Made by a program: the position numbers and the translations under genes. Shown here one piece after another: positions 28,538 to 40,683 of a stretch of DNA of 64,000 nucleotides; position 1 is the first letter of the stretch; every line of letters starts with the position of its first letter. The notes under the pieces were generated by a model. The model ran no database searches, was not told the origin of the DNA, and saw only the letters and a list, made by a program, of their open reading frames with translations. Where the stretch lies: assembly GCA_977006965.1 (NCBI GenBank), contig OZ345358.1, positions 1,488,001 through 1,552,000 of the forward strand. Direction: 5' to 3'. The stretch comes from Phymatolithon calcareum (Eukaryota > Rhodophyta > Florideophyceae > Hapalidiales).

Positions 28538-31500
28538 ATGGCCGGCGATCAAGAAAGCGCCGACGTCAAAATACAAAAGTTTAAGGGACAAACAAATGAA
28601 GACTATCGCTTATGGCGTCTTCGGGTAGAGACAGCTCTTCGAGGAAAAGATTACTGGGACAGCGTTTCCGTGAAGAACTGCGACAAGAAAGTTCTAAGCA
28701 AAGCCACAGCTATAATTGTTGCTGCTCTCGGAGACAGCCCGTTCCGCGTTTGCGCTTCGGCAATAGGGGATCCACTTGAAATGCTTAATCTTCTGGATAA
28801 GCGCTATGCGTCCAAGAGAACAACCAGTCGCATTTCTGTACTTACATCTATCTACTCCAAGCGTTACACTGGAAAGTCTATGTCCAAATATGTTGATGAG
28901 CTGAGTCAATTATTCGCTCTGTTGGAGACAATGGGAAAAGATGCCCAGGTTCCAGACTCTCATCAAGTCGCTATATTACTGGCAAGCATTGGAAATTACC
29001 AGGGCTTAGAGAGCACGGTCGCAGCTCTGCGACTTAGGGATGCCGATGAATTAAGCTGGGACTGCGTTACCTCTGATCTCATTGAGGAATATGAGCGCAT
29101 GTCCTCTAACGAAGGCCGCAACAAAGCACACGGGAATGGATCCGAAAGAAACTCAAACAGAATCAAAGGAGAGCATCGTCACAATGCAAATGCCTCTCGA
29201 AAAGGAGGAGAGACGCGGGAAGAAAAATGTGATTGTGAGTTCTGTGGAAGATCAGGTCACACGGCCGACAAATGCTTCCAGAATCCTAACTCTCCTAATT
29301 TCCGACTAACAGATCAGGCAAAGAAATCCTTGCAGGCAATGACCGCAAGTGGAAAGAAGAAAAAGCCCAAATCAGACAAGAAGATTACAATTGGGGGCCA
29401 TGCTGGATTAGCCGCACAGCAAATCACCGAAAACCCGCCTTGCCTCGACAGTGGAGCAACTACTGCGATGTTCAAAAATGCCACAGATGCTAAGGGTGGC
29501 ACTTATAAGCAAGGATGCACCGATACTGTACAATTAGCAGCAGGAAGCAATGTTGCAAAATGCATTGGGACGGGAAGTGTTAAATTTGGAGAGCTGGATA
29601 TGAACGATGCAGTTCATGTTGATTCTCTAAATGGGACACTCGTGTCTGTAGGAGAGATATGCGATCAAGGAAATATCGTGGTGTTCACCAAAGAGTGCGC
29701 CGTGGTTTTGAATACGAAGAAGTTTTCTGTGGATGCTTCTATGATCATATCAAAGATACCTCGACATGAAAATGGATTGTACTGCTTCGAGACTGAATCT
29801 ATGAATGATGAGACATCTCGTTCTGCATTGAATACATCCAAGATTCCGAATGAAATCAATCTTTGGCATCGACGACTAATCCATACAAGTGAGAAAATAA
29901 TCAAAGCGACCCACAAAAAGGCAAATGGAGAAATCTCTCTCACAGGAAAACTGTCAGTGTGTCACCCGTGCGCTCTAGGAAAGGCATATAAGAAACCATT
30001 CAAGTCTAAATTCCAAGAAGCGGATACACCCGGAGAGATAGTACACTCAGACCTGGCGGGTCCATTGCCAAAGAGCAACGATGGGTCTAAGTACTTGGTT
30101 ACCTTCACAGACCAAGCAACGAGATATCTAAATGTGATGAACCATCACTTCCAAGCTCCATTTGTGCGAAGTGGTTCAAGCGGCGGTCAGTTGTAGCAGA
30201 GAGAGTTGGTTTGCTTCGAGGCGAGTGTTGTTTGATGAAGTTTGACAAGTCCTTGTCCGAGAGAGTTTATTAGAACTGAGGGCAGCTACTTATACTACTT
30301 CTTGTCAGCCGATGCTGAACAAGTAGACGAGCTCCCCGAAAGAATCTGAATTGACGTTGCGCTCGCACACGCGAACGGAATGTCAAATCAGGAGTAGAGA
30401 ATGAAACAAAGGAATGCAAGAAAAGATTTTTTCGCTGGGTATCGATCGTCTTCCATAAAAAAGGAATTCAGTAGAGATGAACGTTTAGGTGCGCACGTGC
30501 AGATGCGGTCATCTTTGAGACCTACGCCGATATCAGGGACACCATGAATAAAGACAGTCTGATCAGCGATTGTGCTGATTACAGCTCGGGAAACAGGATG
30601 AAATCAGATGAATTGCCGTGGATACATGACAAAGAATTGGAGTGTGCTGTGACATGATATATCGGTGTGGGTGTCCGCGTTCGCTCCAAATTATTGATAC
30701 TTACGACACTCCTCATGACAAAGCGTCTGGCAGCACGATGAAGCCCCGTGATGGATTGTCGCGTGGCATGATGACGGCCCGTGATGTATAGTCGCGTAGT
30801 TCGATGAAGCCCCGTGATATGTCGTCCTCAAAATGTGGTATGCATCACTGCGAAATCAGATGCAAATGATGCCTATGAGGCCTACAAGCAGTGTGATTCA
30901 TCGAAATATTTTCCAGGAGGTGTACAAAGGCTGCACACAGATGGAGAAGGTGAATTCTCTTTCATGGATGATTGAGAAAGCAACACTAAACACACCAGTA
31001 CAGCACCATACACACCCGAACATAATCCGTTCGCTGAAAGGGCGAACAGAAGAGTCATGGATCCAGTGAGAACAATGCTGGAAGAAGCTGGACTCTCAGC
31101 AAGATACTGGGAACACGCAGCACATCATGCCGCGTATGTGAAAAATCGAATCTATAACAAGCAAATTGGCTGCAGCCCATACGAGAAACTAACTGGAAAA
31201 ACACCCAAAATCAAGCATCTCTGGGTATTCGGCTGTGCAGCTTTTGTCTACAACAAGAACCCAAAAAGTAAGGTACATGCTCGTGCAGAACCTGGAATCA
31301 TGCTCGGATGCAGTGATCATGGTGTCTACACAATTGAGTTACTTGCCTCTCGAAAAGTCGTGTACACGCGAAATGTGACTTTTGATGAAGATTCCTTCCC
31401 GGCATTGGAGGATAGGAGTGAATCTTCTAGCAGCAGCGGTGAAGACGACGATGAATATGAAAACCGAGAGGAAGCCAATGAGAAAAGTGATTCAGAATGT

Positions 31501-33257
31501 GCATCTAAGGGGGACATTATGTCTGATAGTGACTCAGACACTGAAATTGGTTTCACTCTACACAAAGAAGGCAGTGATTCAGAAAAAGATGAGGAGGAGT
31601 CTGTGACAAAAGGTCCTTCCTCAAGGCCGAAAAGAACAGTAAGGCCACCTGATCGATATGCCGGAAAAACAGAAAATCATTTTGCGGGGTCTGTTAGAAC
31701 AATTCCAATCACAACAAGTGATACGCCTACAACCAAACAGGCTTTGGAGGAGTCAACCCCGGAGGAGAAAAAGCTTTGGCTTGAGGCCATACAAGAAGAA
31801 CTCGACAGTTTATCCGAGAAACAAACGTGGAAGCCTGTTGAGAAAATATCTAACATCAAATCACTTCCCACACAAATAATCTTGAAAATCAAGAGAGATG
31901 AAAATGGAAATCCAGTCCGTTTCAAGGCTCGGATAGTGGTGGGAGGTCATCTACAAAAGTTTGGCGTCGACTATGATGACGTATACTCACCAGTGGTGAA
32001 TTTCGCTCTTGTGAGAACAGTAATGGATACTGTATTACACAATGGTAGGCATGCAAAACACGTGGATGTGAGAACCGCATTCCTTAACGGCGATATAGAC
32101 CGAGAAGTATATGTCAAGCACCCCACAAATTTACCCAAACACATGAGCCAAAGCCAAGTCTACGAGCTACAAAAAGCATTGTATGGGCTTCACCAAGCTC
32201 CACTGGCATGGTGGAAGAAACTTCGTGAAACATTTTTAAAAAACGGATACAAGCAACTCTCAAGCGATCAGGCGGTTTTCATCCGAGAAGGAAATTCACC
32301 GGAAGGAAAGACTTTGGTGATTGTCCTCGTGTATGTGGATGACCTTATATTTGTTTCAAATGGCAATAAGACCCTAAATGACGCTTCCGAGGAATTCCTA
32401 TCTGTTTTTGAAGGTACAGATCTAGGAGATGTATCCTGGTACCTTGGAGTAAACATCAAACTTGAGCATGAAAAATGCACATTTTCCCAGACGGCATTTA
32501 TTGATGAAGTTTTGAAGGAGCATAACATGGAAGATGCGAAAATCGTACATACTCCGCTGACCTCAAACTTCTATGACGAGCTGGATGCGAACAAAACGCA
32601 AAAGATTATCAGCAATGCTCAGTACAGAAGCAACATTGGGTCACTTCTATTCTTGGCAATAAGGACACGCCCTGACATAGCAACGTCGGTTGGAATACTA
32701 TCCCAATATGTTGAGCGCCCTACACCGTTTTTGCTTAACTCGGCAAAACGTGTACTTCGTTATCTCAAGAAAACAAGACTATACGAGCTAACGTATTACA
32801 AAGATCAAACAAACCCATTTGTGCTTGAGGTATCAGTTGATGCGGACTTTGCTGGGAACAAGGAAGACAGAAAGTCCCGCTCTGGTTTCACTGCCTCTAT
32901 TAATAAGTGTCACATTGAATGGTACAGCAAGAAGCAAAAAAGTACTGCACTCTATGCTGCAAGGAAAGCAATTGGCTTCGTTTATTTTTAGCCGAAAGTC
33001 ATCAAGGATTGGTTGAGCCATCTCGGATAAATGTTGACAATCAAGCAGCACAAGCATGGGCAACATCTACCGCAAATATGCGCAAAGCGAAGCATATAGA
33101 CACAAGATATCACTACATTCGTGAATGTGTGCAGCGGGGAGCCGTTCAGCCTAAATACATAGCTTCGGCGCACAACATGGCTGACGGTTTTACAAAACCT
33201 CTCGACAGAATCAAGTTCGAGAAGTTCAGAGAATTAATTGGTGTTCGAGCTCAGTAA
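28538..33257 (+). pseudogene. Copia gag-pol polyprotein, interrupted
   Basis: ATG at 28538 (MAGDQESADVKIQKF) is preferred because earlier ATGs lie in the LTR or before the primer site. In order: gag helical domain; zinc knuckle CEFCGRSGHTADKC (about residue 230); protease LDSGAT (about 302); pre-integrase LWHRRLIH...CHPCALGK; integrase with HSDLAGP, then after the solo LTR LHTDGEGEF and TPEHNPFAERANR. A Ser/Glu/Asp-rich linker leads to RT (HVDVRTAFLNGD; LVYVDDLIF) and RNase H (SVDADFAGN; later INVDNQAAQAW). Breaks: solo LTR at 30135-30830, a TGA near 30975, and a frameshift around 32960 in RNase H. Termination is at 33257, 26 bp before the 3' LTR. Confidence 0.92.
30135..30830. mobile_element. 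solo LTR inserted in Copia integrase
   Basis: 696 bp starting TGATGAACC and ending GTCCTCA (TG...CA ends), flanked by AAATG at 30130-30134 and 30831-30835, a 5-bp duplication typical of LTR elements. Without the insert and one AAATG the integrase frame is continuous. Near its end it holds three ~33-bp imperfect repeats of GATGAAGCCCCGTGAT (30733-30830). No coding sequence. The parent family is not otherwise present in the window. Confidence 0.8.
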
Positions 33258-33283
33258 TTCAGCTCTGAAGCCCCAAGGAGGAG

Positions 33284-33630
33284 TGTTGGAGTTGGTCCTT
33301 CAAATAATTGAGAAATTGCTCATCTTAAGTGTCAAAACTGGGTCGACACGAAATATTGCAAGGAGACTCAAATCGAGAGTTGATGGCCTACATGATTAAC
33401 CCATGTAATGCTAATTCAACTTGAACACTCAATAATGATAGAATTATGTGGAAACTATCCACATAGATGATTCAATAGGTTTAGTATGAAAAGGAGCCTA
33501 ACCTCTGAGGAAACAAGGAGGCAGGCAAGCAAAAGGAATACCATTAGGTGAAGAGTTTTGCCTCACAAAGAATACCAAGACACAACACAAGTGTCAGCGC
33601 TGATACACAAAGAATTGAATCAGTCCATCA
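33284..33630 (+). repeat. Copia 3' LTR
   Basis: 347 bp, five transitions relative to the 5' LTR; immediately followed by the second TGGCG. Confidence 0.95.
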
Positions 33631-33635
33631 TGGCG

Positions 33636-33975
33636 AACGAGGCTGTCAGCGTCTGGACAGAGTCTGTGAACAATTATTTTAATAATACTTTCATATCTAG
33701 CTAGATACGCCTGTTAGCTCGAATGGACTTTTGGGAACGAAGTCAGCACTGAAGAGTAGTACTGGGCCGTAATGTCGAATAATACCGGGAGACTTCGTTG
33801 GGGGTTTGCTCATACCGCAAAAAGAACACGCCAAACAATCAAGAAGTTGGACAACCGAAGCATAGTGCGAATATCCGAATAAAAAGGAGAGTGGAAAATA
33901 ATGCTCGAGTGTACCGCGCAATTTCTCTATCCATGGTAGCCTGCTATCAGTTCGCTCATCAAAGAGCGGCGTAAA
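33636..33975. other. intergenic, downstream of the Hint gene
   Basis: Between the Copia duplication and the Hint stop codon no feature is seen apart from AT-rich runs around 33670. Confidence 0.45.
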
Positions 33976-34008
33976 CTAGCGCATAAGAGTGAGCTGCTCA
34001 GTGCGGAG

Positions 34009-34291
34009 CAAAGCATTGGAATTATTTATTTATTTTTATTCTTTTCTCGAAAAGTGTCGAGAATAAATAATTTATTGTTGAACGCAGAAGCAATAAATTA
34101 TTGTATTCAAGTTCAGTGAGGTATAAATAACTGGATAGAATAACCGGATCGAAAAAATGAGGAGTCCGATACAATAATTGTCGCAACCACGACGATCTCA
34201 ATAAATACAATAAATATGCGAGACTCAGGAATAAATTATTGGAACAATAATTTAAATAATTACAATAGCAATTATTTTTTCCAATGCTTTG
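34009..34291. mobile_element. hAT-like MITE in the last codons of the Hint gene
   Basis: Termini CAAAGCATTGGAA (34009-34021) and TTCCAATGCTTTG (34279-34291) are perfect 13-bp inverted repeats. GTGCGGAG is duplicated at 34001-34008 and 34292-34299. An 8-bp duplication and CA..TG ends suit hAT; a 9-bp reading (GTGCGGAGC with shorter TIR, Mutator-like) is possible. The interior is very AT-rich with repeated AATAAATTATT words and no coding capacity. Confidence 0.8.
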
Positions 34292-34657
34292 GTGCGGAGC
34301 ACATGATCAAAGATGTAATTCGGTATATATTTAAGAAAGCCCTGATCGGAGTTATAGAAAACGCCTTTCAACGGCGCGTACAACACGCCAAAGGAATATA
34401 ATGTCTGAATAGGTGCAAGAAGAAGAAAGGTAGGTTTTTATTTAAAAGTTACCAACGCATCTGCTGACGCTCGGGGCAACTTTCCTAAGGCCAAGGGGTT
34501 TTGGCTAGATTCTGTCCTGAAGGGGTTTTCTTTTCTTGTTGGTGTAACACGACTCAGTGGACTAGAAAAACCCACCTCTGGTCTCCTTCGGGACCTCAAG
34601 GGGGAAAGTTACTCCCCTGTCCTGTGGCACGCTGTAATTTCAATTTGCGGGTAGTCC

Positions 34658-35075
34658 TTACTTGTCCACAGCCTGAAACATGGTTAGGAGCTCGTCGAGT
34701 GCTCGCTTAGTCCAGGCGCTGTCTTCTTTGGAGAGTCTGTCCTTTGCAAGGCCATTTATCACGTCTTCGATGGCATCTTTTCCACGTTGGCAGGTGAGTT
34801 CGATAAGGGTAGAGGTGCTCATTGGAGGGAACATTCCAGATGACCACTTGATGGCAAGTGTTCTATGTCTCCTTGACTTCAAGAGAAGGTGCGGCGGTAA
34901 CGACACTTTCGCGTGCGGTATAAGTCATTTTTTCGACTTTTCCGCATCCTCTGCGGCCTCCAGCATCTTGTTTCTTTGGTATTTCTTGATGTTTGTCGTA
35001 GCTATCGTTTCGTTTGCTGCTTCGCACAGGAAAGCATTCACTTTCGCACGGACAATATCTCTCTCCCCTTCTTGA
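34658..35075 (-). pseudogene. LINE ORF2 C-terminus, far side of the gypsy insertion
   Basis: Minus-strand reading gives KIKKYQRNK-like and LLLKSRRHRTLAIKWSSGMF, then PPMSTSTLIELTCQRGKDAI and the tail WTKRALDELLTMFQAVDK to the stop. The same order occurs at 25370-25700. Frameshifts lie at about 34900 and 35075. Confidence 0.75.
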
Positions 35076-35079
35076 CGTT

Positions 35080-35428
35080 TGTGGTGTCGGAGAGACCTCG
35101 TCGAGGGAACCACCCAAATGCTGACGAATAGCCCTTGTAAAGGGCACCAAAGAACAACCTTGACCGTGTGTGTAGTCCAGAGGGTTTATCGGTAATTCCT
35201 CGAATGGTAGTCCTTCCCTTCAACAAAGTAGGAGGTCCGCAACTACTTAAAGAGTGTGGTAGACAAGTGGGATGCCTGTCGAATTAAGACAGGTCATCCA
35301 GGACTGTCTGTGAATGTGACCCACTACTTCTAAAACGTAAGGGAATTTGAAATAGGTGTCGCTAGGCGACGTACTAAAATAGAGGACCACCGCGGAGTCC
35401 GTTACCTAAAGACGCAGACGGCTCCACA
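35080..35428 (-). repeat. gypsy copy 1, 3' LTR
   Basis: 349 bp, five differences from 40230-40578. Confidence 0.95.
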
Positions 35429-35462
35429 GGGCCCCATGATCATTGAAGCATGCAAATGATCA

Positions 35463-38400
35463 TCACGAAGAGAGTCCCAAAGCGTCTTTTGCCTTCTTAG
35501 ATAGCTTCTTCTTTCGGGTCTTCTGCAGGAAAGCTTCAAGTTCTTCAGGGACATCTTCATAAAGTTCTAACAAGTCTTGCCACGTCCAATCTTGCGGGTC
35601 GGGTAGTCCTTGCCATTTGACTTGAATAAGAAGACCGGTCTCGCCTTCCGCAATGTCCTTAATCTCATCAATGAGCTCAAATTGAGTTTCCAAATGCACA
35701 GCGTGCTCCATCAAGCAGTCAGAGGGTGAAACATCAGCCGAAAATGAACGATAGAGTCGCATAGGGGATGCATGCACGCGGTCGGTCTTCCTGTTGTGAA
35801 GAGTTGTAACATCGTACACGAGTGGACTGAGAACGGCAGTGATTCGCCTCGGACCAAGCCAGCGAAAAGAATTCTTATGTCCCTTCTTGTCCGGTTTTCG
35901 CACCATGACCAAGTCTCCGAGAGAAAAACTCGGGGACACAATGTTCGTGTTCTTGTTGTGAAGTAAAATTCGTTTCGCTCGTTCCTCGGTAATGCGCTCG
36001 GTAACATCCTTGTGCATCTTCTCCAGTGCTTCTTGCGATTTCTCGATATTGATGGTTTGCAAAACACGGATCATTGTAAGACTCTTTCTGGCCTTCTCTA
36101 TGCCGCAGTTCTGCACATAGAGATGCGTGCGGTTCGGCTTGAGACCTGTCATAACTTCCAAAGGCGAGTAATAAGACCCATCAGGCCTTGTACCAAGCCT
36201 TGTGAGAGGTGATTCGTTGAGCGCAGTCATCACCATGCCGATAACAAGAGGCCAATCTTGAGGTGCGAGCTTGAATTCCGAGAGAAGCGCTTGACAACAT
36301 GCGAGAATGTGCTGCATCAAATTTTCAACTGTGCCATTGACCCAAGGGCTATAAGCCACTGTGAAGTTGTGGTTAATCTTGTGATCCTTGGCCAAACACT
36401 CGATCACCTTCTTCTTGAAGTGAGAGCCTTGGTCACTTATCCAGGTATTCATGATTGTAAATGTCCGGATCCATCTTGTGAGCTCGGCGGAGGTTTGCTC
36501 TGAATCAGCTGTAGTAGATGGACACAGCCATGTGTACGATGACACATCGTCCTTAATCACCAGAACATACTTTAGGTTTTCTTGTCCGAGCCCCATGAAG
36601 AGATAGTCGAAATGCACAACGTCGTTCGGGCGTGTGCCATGTAAAGTGGATGACAGTGGACGCGGAATTTTTCCGCCGCTCTTCGCAGTGATGCAGTGAA
36701 GACATTGCCGTATGAACGCGGAGCAGTCATCACGCATATGGTTCCAGATGTATTCCTCTTTCAGGGCACTCAAAGTTGAGTCAATGCCACGATGTCCTGC
36801 TTCGCTGCAGTGCGCCGTGGATATTAAGGTTAGCTGCAGTTCATGTGCCTCATCTGGAATCCACAAACGACCTTTGAGAGCTAAAAGCTCATCAGAACGT
36901 ATCTCAGCATCGGCAGGTACCTTCGCCTTGTATTTTTGCTGTACCTTGATGAGCTCGTTACATGTTGGAACTTGAAATTGACTCTGTGCGGGCGTCGGGA
37001 CAACATCGGACTGTTCAAGAAGCTCCACCACACGCCGCGCAGAATTTCGCTTCGGTCTGTATCCAGAGAACCAGCGCGTCATTATATCGGACATCACGTT
37101 CTCAACTCCGGCCACGTGAGATATCGTGTACTGAAACATTGAAAGATACAATGCCCATCTCTGCACCTTCGTGACGACATATCGGCCAAGACCGGGTTCA
37201 ATAGAATGAGGATTGAAAACAAAAAGGAAATTCCGATGATCCGTATAGACATGGATATTTTCCTCGACCATAAGCAGGTAGTCCATTTTGCGGAACACTT
37301 GATAGATGGCGAATCCCTCCTTCTCATATGTACTCCAATTGCACTCATGATTTCGGAATGCGGAGCTAAGAAACGCAAGGGGCTCATGTTGCTGCTGCAT
37401 GGTCGGTAGATCCAACAACGAAGGATCGCACTGTGTTACGACTGCTGCCCAATGCGTATCCGACGCGTCTGTATATATGCAGATGACCTTTGACACGTCT
37501 CGATGGGAAAGTTTCACGGCATCGCGAAGGGTTTCTTGCAGCTGGTCAAACGCATCTGAATGTTCAGGGCCCCACGATAGATCAACGAGATTGACGGACT
37601 CGATGGACTTCTTTTTTCGAGATCCCGATGTAGCATACGCTTTCTCAAGTAACTCACGAAGAGGAGCCACACGGTTTGAAAAGTCGGGAATACAGTTCGA
37701 CATCCATTGGAGACAATGTACGTACTGACAAAGCTCTCCAGCAGTAAGTGGGTATGCTGCATGTCGAAGTCCGCTAAGTCGGCGAGGGTCACATCGCACG
37801 CCATCCTTATCGATGACACGGCCACATCAACGTAGGCTCTTAGTGAAGAATACGCTCTTTCGTGGATTAATCTTCAGGCCTGTGGCTCGACATATGTCCA
37901 GGAAACTGACCAGGAGGTCACATAAATCTTCTTCAGTCTTGGCGTGCAACGCAAAATCGTCCAACCAGGCTTTGAGAGCGTGCCGGATAGACGAGAACAA
38001 GGGCTCTACGCGGGATTGAAAGTTCGCCATGGAGTTTCGAGCACCTTGCATAGTTCGTGTGGGGGTCATTATCCCTCGCGGAGTCATGAAGCTGTGGTAC
38101 TCGCGGCTTTCCTCGCTCAATGGAAGTTGCCAATATGCGGAAGTGAAATCCAAAGACGCAAAGCAGGTACTACTGCCAAAATCCATCAGCTCTGACTCCA
38201 GGTGTGGCATAGGCCAAACAGTGGGTGACGTCTTTGAGTTGACGGCGCGCTGGTCAAATGTCAATCTGAAGAATGCCGGTGGTGCTTTGGGGACAAGAAG
38301 AGGAGCTGATGCCCACTTGGAGTTCGAATTATAAAAGACAAAACCGAATTCTTCCAACTTTGCTGTATATCGTTCCAAAAACTCACGCTGAGACTTGGAA

Positions 38401-39581
38401 TACCTTCGAGCTTTGCATATGATAGGCTTAGTCCCGGGGCTTATCTCAACCTGCATTGGCTCCACACGTGCGGGAGGATCATTGCCCAACCGGAGGCGGA
38501 ACACATCTCGATACTTATTGAGAATATTCTGTAAGCGTGTTTCTCCAGTTCGTGAGATTCCATTGGCAACAGCCTGGGCGATCGCCTCTTTCATTGCTTG
38601 CTGCATCTCATCCTCCGTGTCGACACCAATATCGACGAACATGTTGTCGCCCTCCTCAATATCGCGTTGATCATCATATATTCCGGTCGAGTGATATATT
38701 CCAGAGTCAATCCGCCTTGCGAGCGATCCTTCCGCGTACTCGTCCTCCGGAAGAATTTCGGCTACATCCACATCGCCGGCGTATTTATCACAAGCTGCCT
38801 CAATCAGGTTCTTTGTGTTCAATCCCAAGGCCTCAAGAAGTGGTCGACCAAGTAATGGTTCATCGCATTGTTCCACTGCTACATACCAAGGAACATTTCG
38901 TAACAAAAACGATTTTCCGTGCCGGATGTGGAGTTCAGTGTTGAGGGTTACTTGCTGATCGCACGATACATAGATCGGTTCCTTCCGCGAATTCTGCACA
39001 GCAGCAAGCCCAAACTTGCGAATGTTCTTGAACTTTTCGACTTTCATTTTTGCACCAGCAGATGTCAACTTTGACAGAAGGTGACGAGGCAAAAGGTTGA
39101 TGTCTGAACCGCCGTCGGCGCAAATGCATTCAGTTTCCTTGCCCGCAAATGTGGCCTTCATTGTGACGCTGTTCATCTCAGCTTTTCTGGCACAGGGCGT
39201 GTATACTTTTTTCGCCCTCAATTTCTTCTTCGTTTCCTCGCGCTTCTTGTCGATTAAGCGTTTTCTTTCCGCTTCCGAGGTTACCTTGTCGCATTCGGAC
39301 ATGAAATGGCGTTTACCTTCCTTGGCATGCGTTTCATCGAGGCAAAGGGGTATATTTGTTTTCGGCTTCTTCGATTCGGCAGAGGATTTAGAATCCCGAA
39401 CCTTTTTAGTTGGTTGTTCAGTCTGCTTGCGCTTTCGAAGTTGCTCATATTGTTTTCGACTTTTTTCTTGTGTCACTGCCTCATCAGTGAGGACTTGTAC
39501 ATTCTTTTTGACATCATGCTTTAAATCTGGAGAGTACTCCAGGTGTTGCTCCATAGCGGTCTTTAGAAATGCAGGAAACAA
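35463..39581 (-). pseudogene. gypsy copy 1 gag-pol polyprotein, one internal TGA
   Basis: A single frame from 39581 to 35463 is broken only by a TGA at 37827-37829. The sister element has Trp there (RWCGRIIDKDG), so it is a TGG-to-TGA change. Domains: gag C-terminus with Cys/His remnant (LCLDETHAKEGKRHFMSECD); protease-like ICADGGSDINLLP; RT with FASLDFTSAYWQLPL and KAWLDDFALH (W-L-D-D in place of Y-x-D-D); RNase H (ICIYTDASDTHWAAVV; VYTDHRNFLFVF). Integrase has a His-Cys finger (GHRGIDST...CLHC) and the triad D in HFDYLFMG, D in WISDQGSHF, E in YSPWVNGTVENLM. A C-terminal chromodomain-like segment (LLIQVKWQGLPD...DWTWQDL) follows. Upstream gag at 39582-40170 is also recognisable but has a stop and a frameshift. 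Confidence 0.9.
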
Positions 39582-40229
39582 GCGCTCTTGAATTAATTTG
39601 ATCGTTTTCTTGGGGTTCTTGTTTTAAAATCACCATGACCCACTCCTTCCAGTCTCTTAAAAATTATCGACACAAATTGAATCATGCGGGCTTTCGTTTC
39701 TTCAATATCCATCTGCACTCGCACAGCTTTTAGGGCCGACTCGATAACTGCGGGGTTAACTTCTTTGGTGCTTAAGTCTCTGATAATACTGTCCAGATAC
39801 CGTTTGATATGGTCCGATGTCAGATTTTCAACATTGGTATCAGGGGCTTGGTTGTCGAAATGACCAAGAAAGTGAAGGCTTTCAAGTAAATCTCGGTCAA
39901 TTGATATTTTGTAGGAAGCAGCCGTAAGTGTCGGAATCTCCTTCCTTTTTTAATCCACCTCATTTTCGTATCTTTTCCGCTCATTCATAAACTGGGCAAC
40001 CACTTTAGGGTCGATACTTTTGAGGATCGGGTATGATATAGGCGTGAACAGGGCAGCACGACTTTGAACAGATGCGGTCCCACCAGGGTTTTGTTGTCAT
40101 CATCCATGGTGACTCTCGTCTTCTTACCAGATTGGACGAAGCTGTACTCCTTATTGTTACGCAATTTATGCATCAACCGGGTTATCCACTGAGGTCTTGA
40201 CTTTCCTCCCTAGGGTAAAGAAGTATTTC

Positions 40230-40578
40230 TGTGGTGTCGGAGAGACCTCGTCGAGGGAACCACCCAAATGCTGACGAATAGCCCTTGTAAATGGCACCGA
40301 AGAACAACCTTGACCGTGTGTGTAGTCCAGAGGGTTTATCGGTAATTCCTCGAATGGTAGTCCTTCCCCTCAACAAAGTAGGAGGTCCGCAACTACTTAA
40401 AGAGTGTGGTAGACAAGTGGGATGCCTGTCGAATTAAGACAGGTCATCCAGGACTGTCTGTGAATGTGACCCACTACTTCTAAAACGTAAGGGAATTTGA
40501 AATAGTTGTCGTTAGGCGACGTACTAAAATAGAGGACCACCGCGGAGTCCGTTACCTAAAGACGCAGACGGCTCCACA
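40230..40578 (-). repeat. gypsy copy 1, 5' LTR
   Basis: 349 bp, TG...CA ends. The sequence just downstream in the element's sense begins GAAATACTTCTTTACCC, not the usual TGG of a tRNA 3'-end primer site. Confidence 0.95.
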
Positions 40579-40683
40579 CGTTCCTTGTTCGCGATCTCTG
40601 TTGTTGGACCAGATATCAGCGCATCGCGTCTTCTTATCAATCTCTGTACATCGTCTTGCAAGGACGTCTCTTCTTTCCTTGGG

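Larger units (their letters stand above)
28162..33630 (+). mobile_element. Ty1/Copia LTR retrotransposon
   Basis: Two 347-bp LTRs (28162-28508, 33284-33630) bracket gag-pol on the plus strand. TGGCG is duplicated directly outside (28157-28161, 33631-33635). Domain order is gag, protease, integrase, RT, RNase H, as in Copia. The polypurine tract AAGGAGGAG abuts the 3' LTR. The LTRs differ at five positions, all transitions, indicating a recent insertion. The integrase is interrupted by a 696-bp solo LTR; the polyprotein also has one in-frame stop and one frameshift. Confidence 0.95.
35080..40578 (-). mobile_element. Ty3/gypsy chromovirus-type LTR retrotransposon (copy 1)
   Basis: Identical-length 349-bp LTRs (35080-35428, 40230-40578) with TGTGG...CCACA ends; CGTT is duplicated outside (35076-35079, 40579-40582). 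Coding is on the minus strand, so 40230-40578 is the 5' LTR. The LTRs differ at five positions. The polypurine tract GGGGCCC touches the 3' LTR. Order protease-RT-RNase H-integrase-chromodomain places it with chromoviruses. It sits inside a LINE that sits inside the Hint gene. Confidence 0.95.

Noticed and set aside
34033-34090. CRISPR-like or microsatellite array (repeated AATAAATTATT)
   Set aside because: Words are irregularly spaced and lie within a MITE bounded by TIRs; no spacer-repeat structure.
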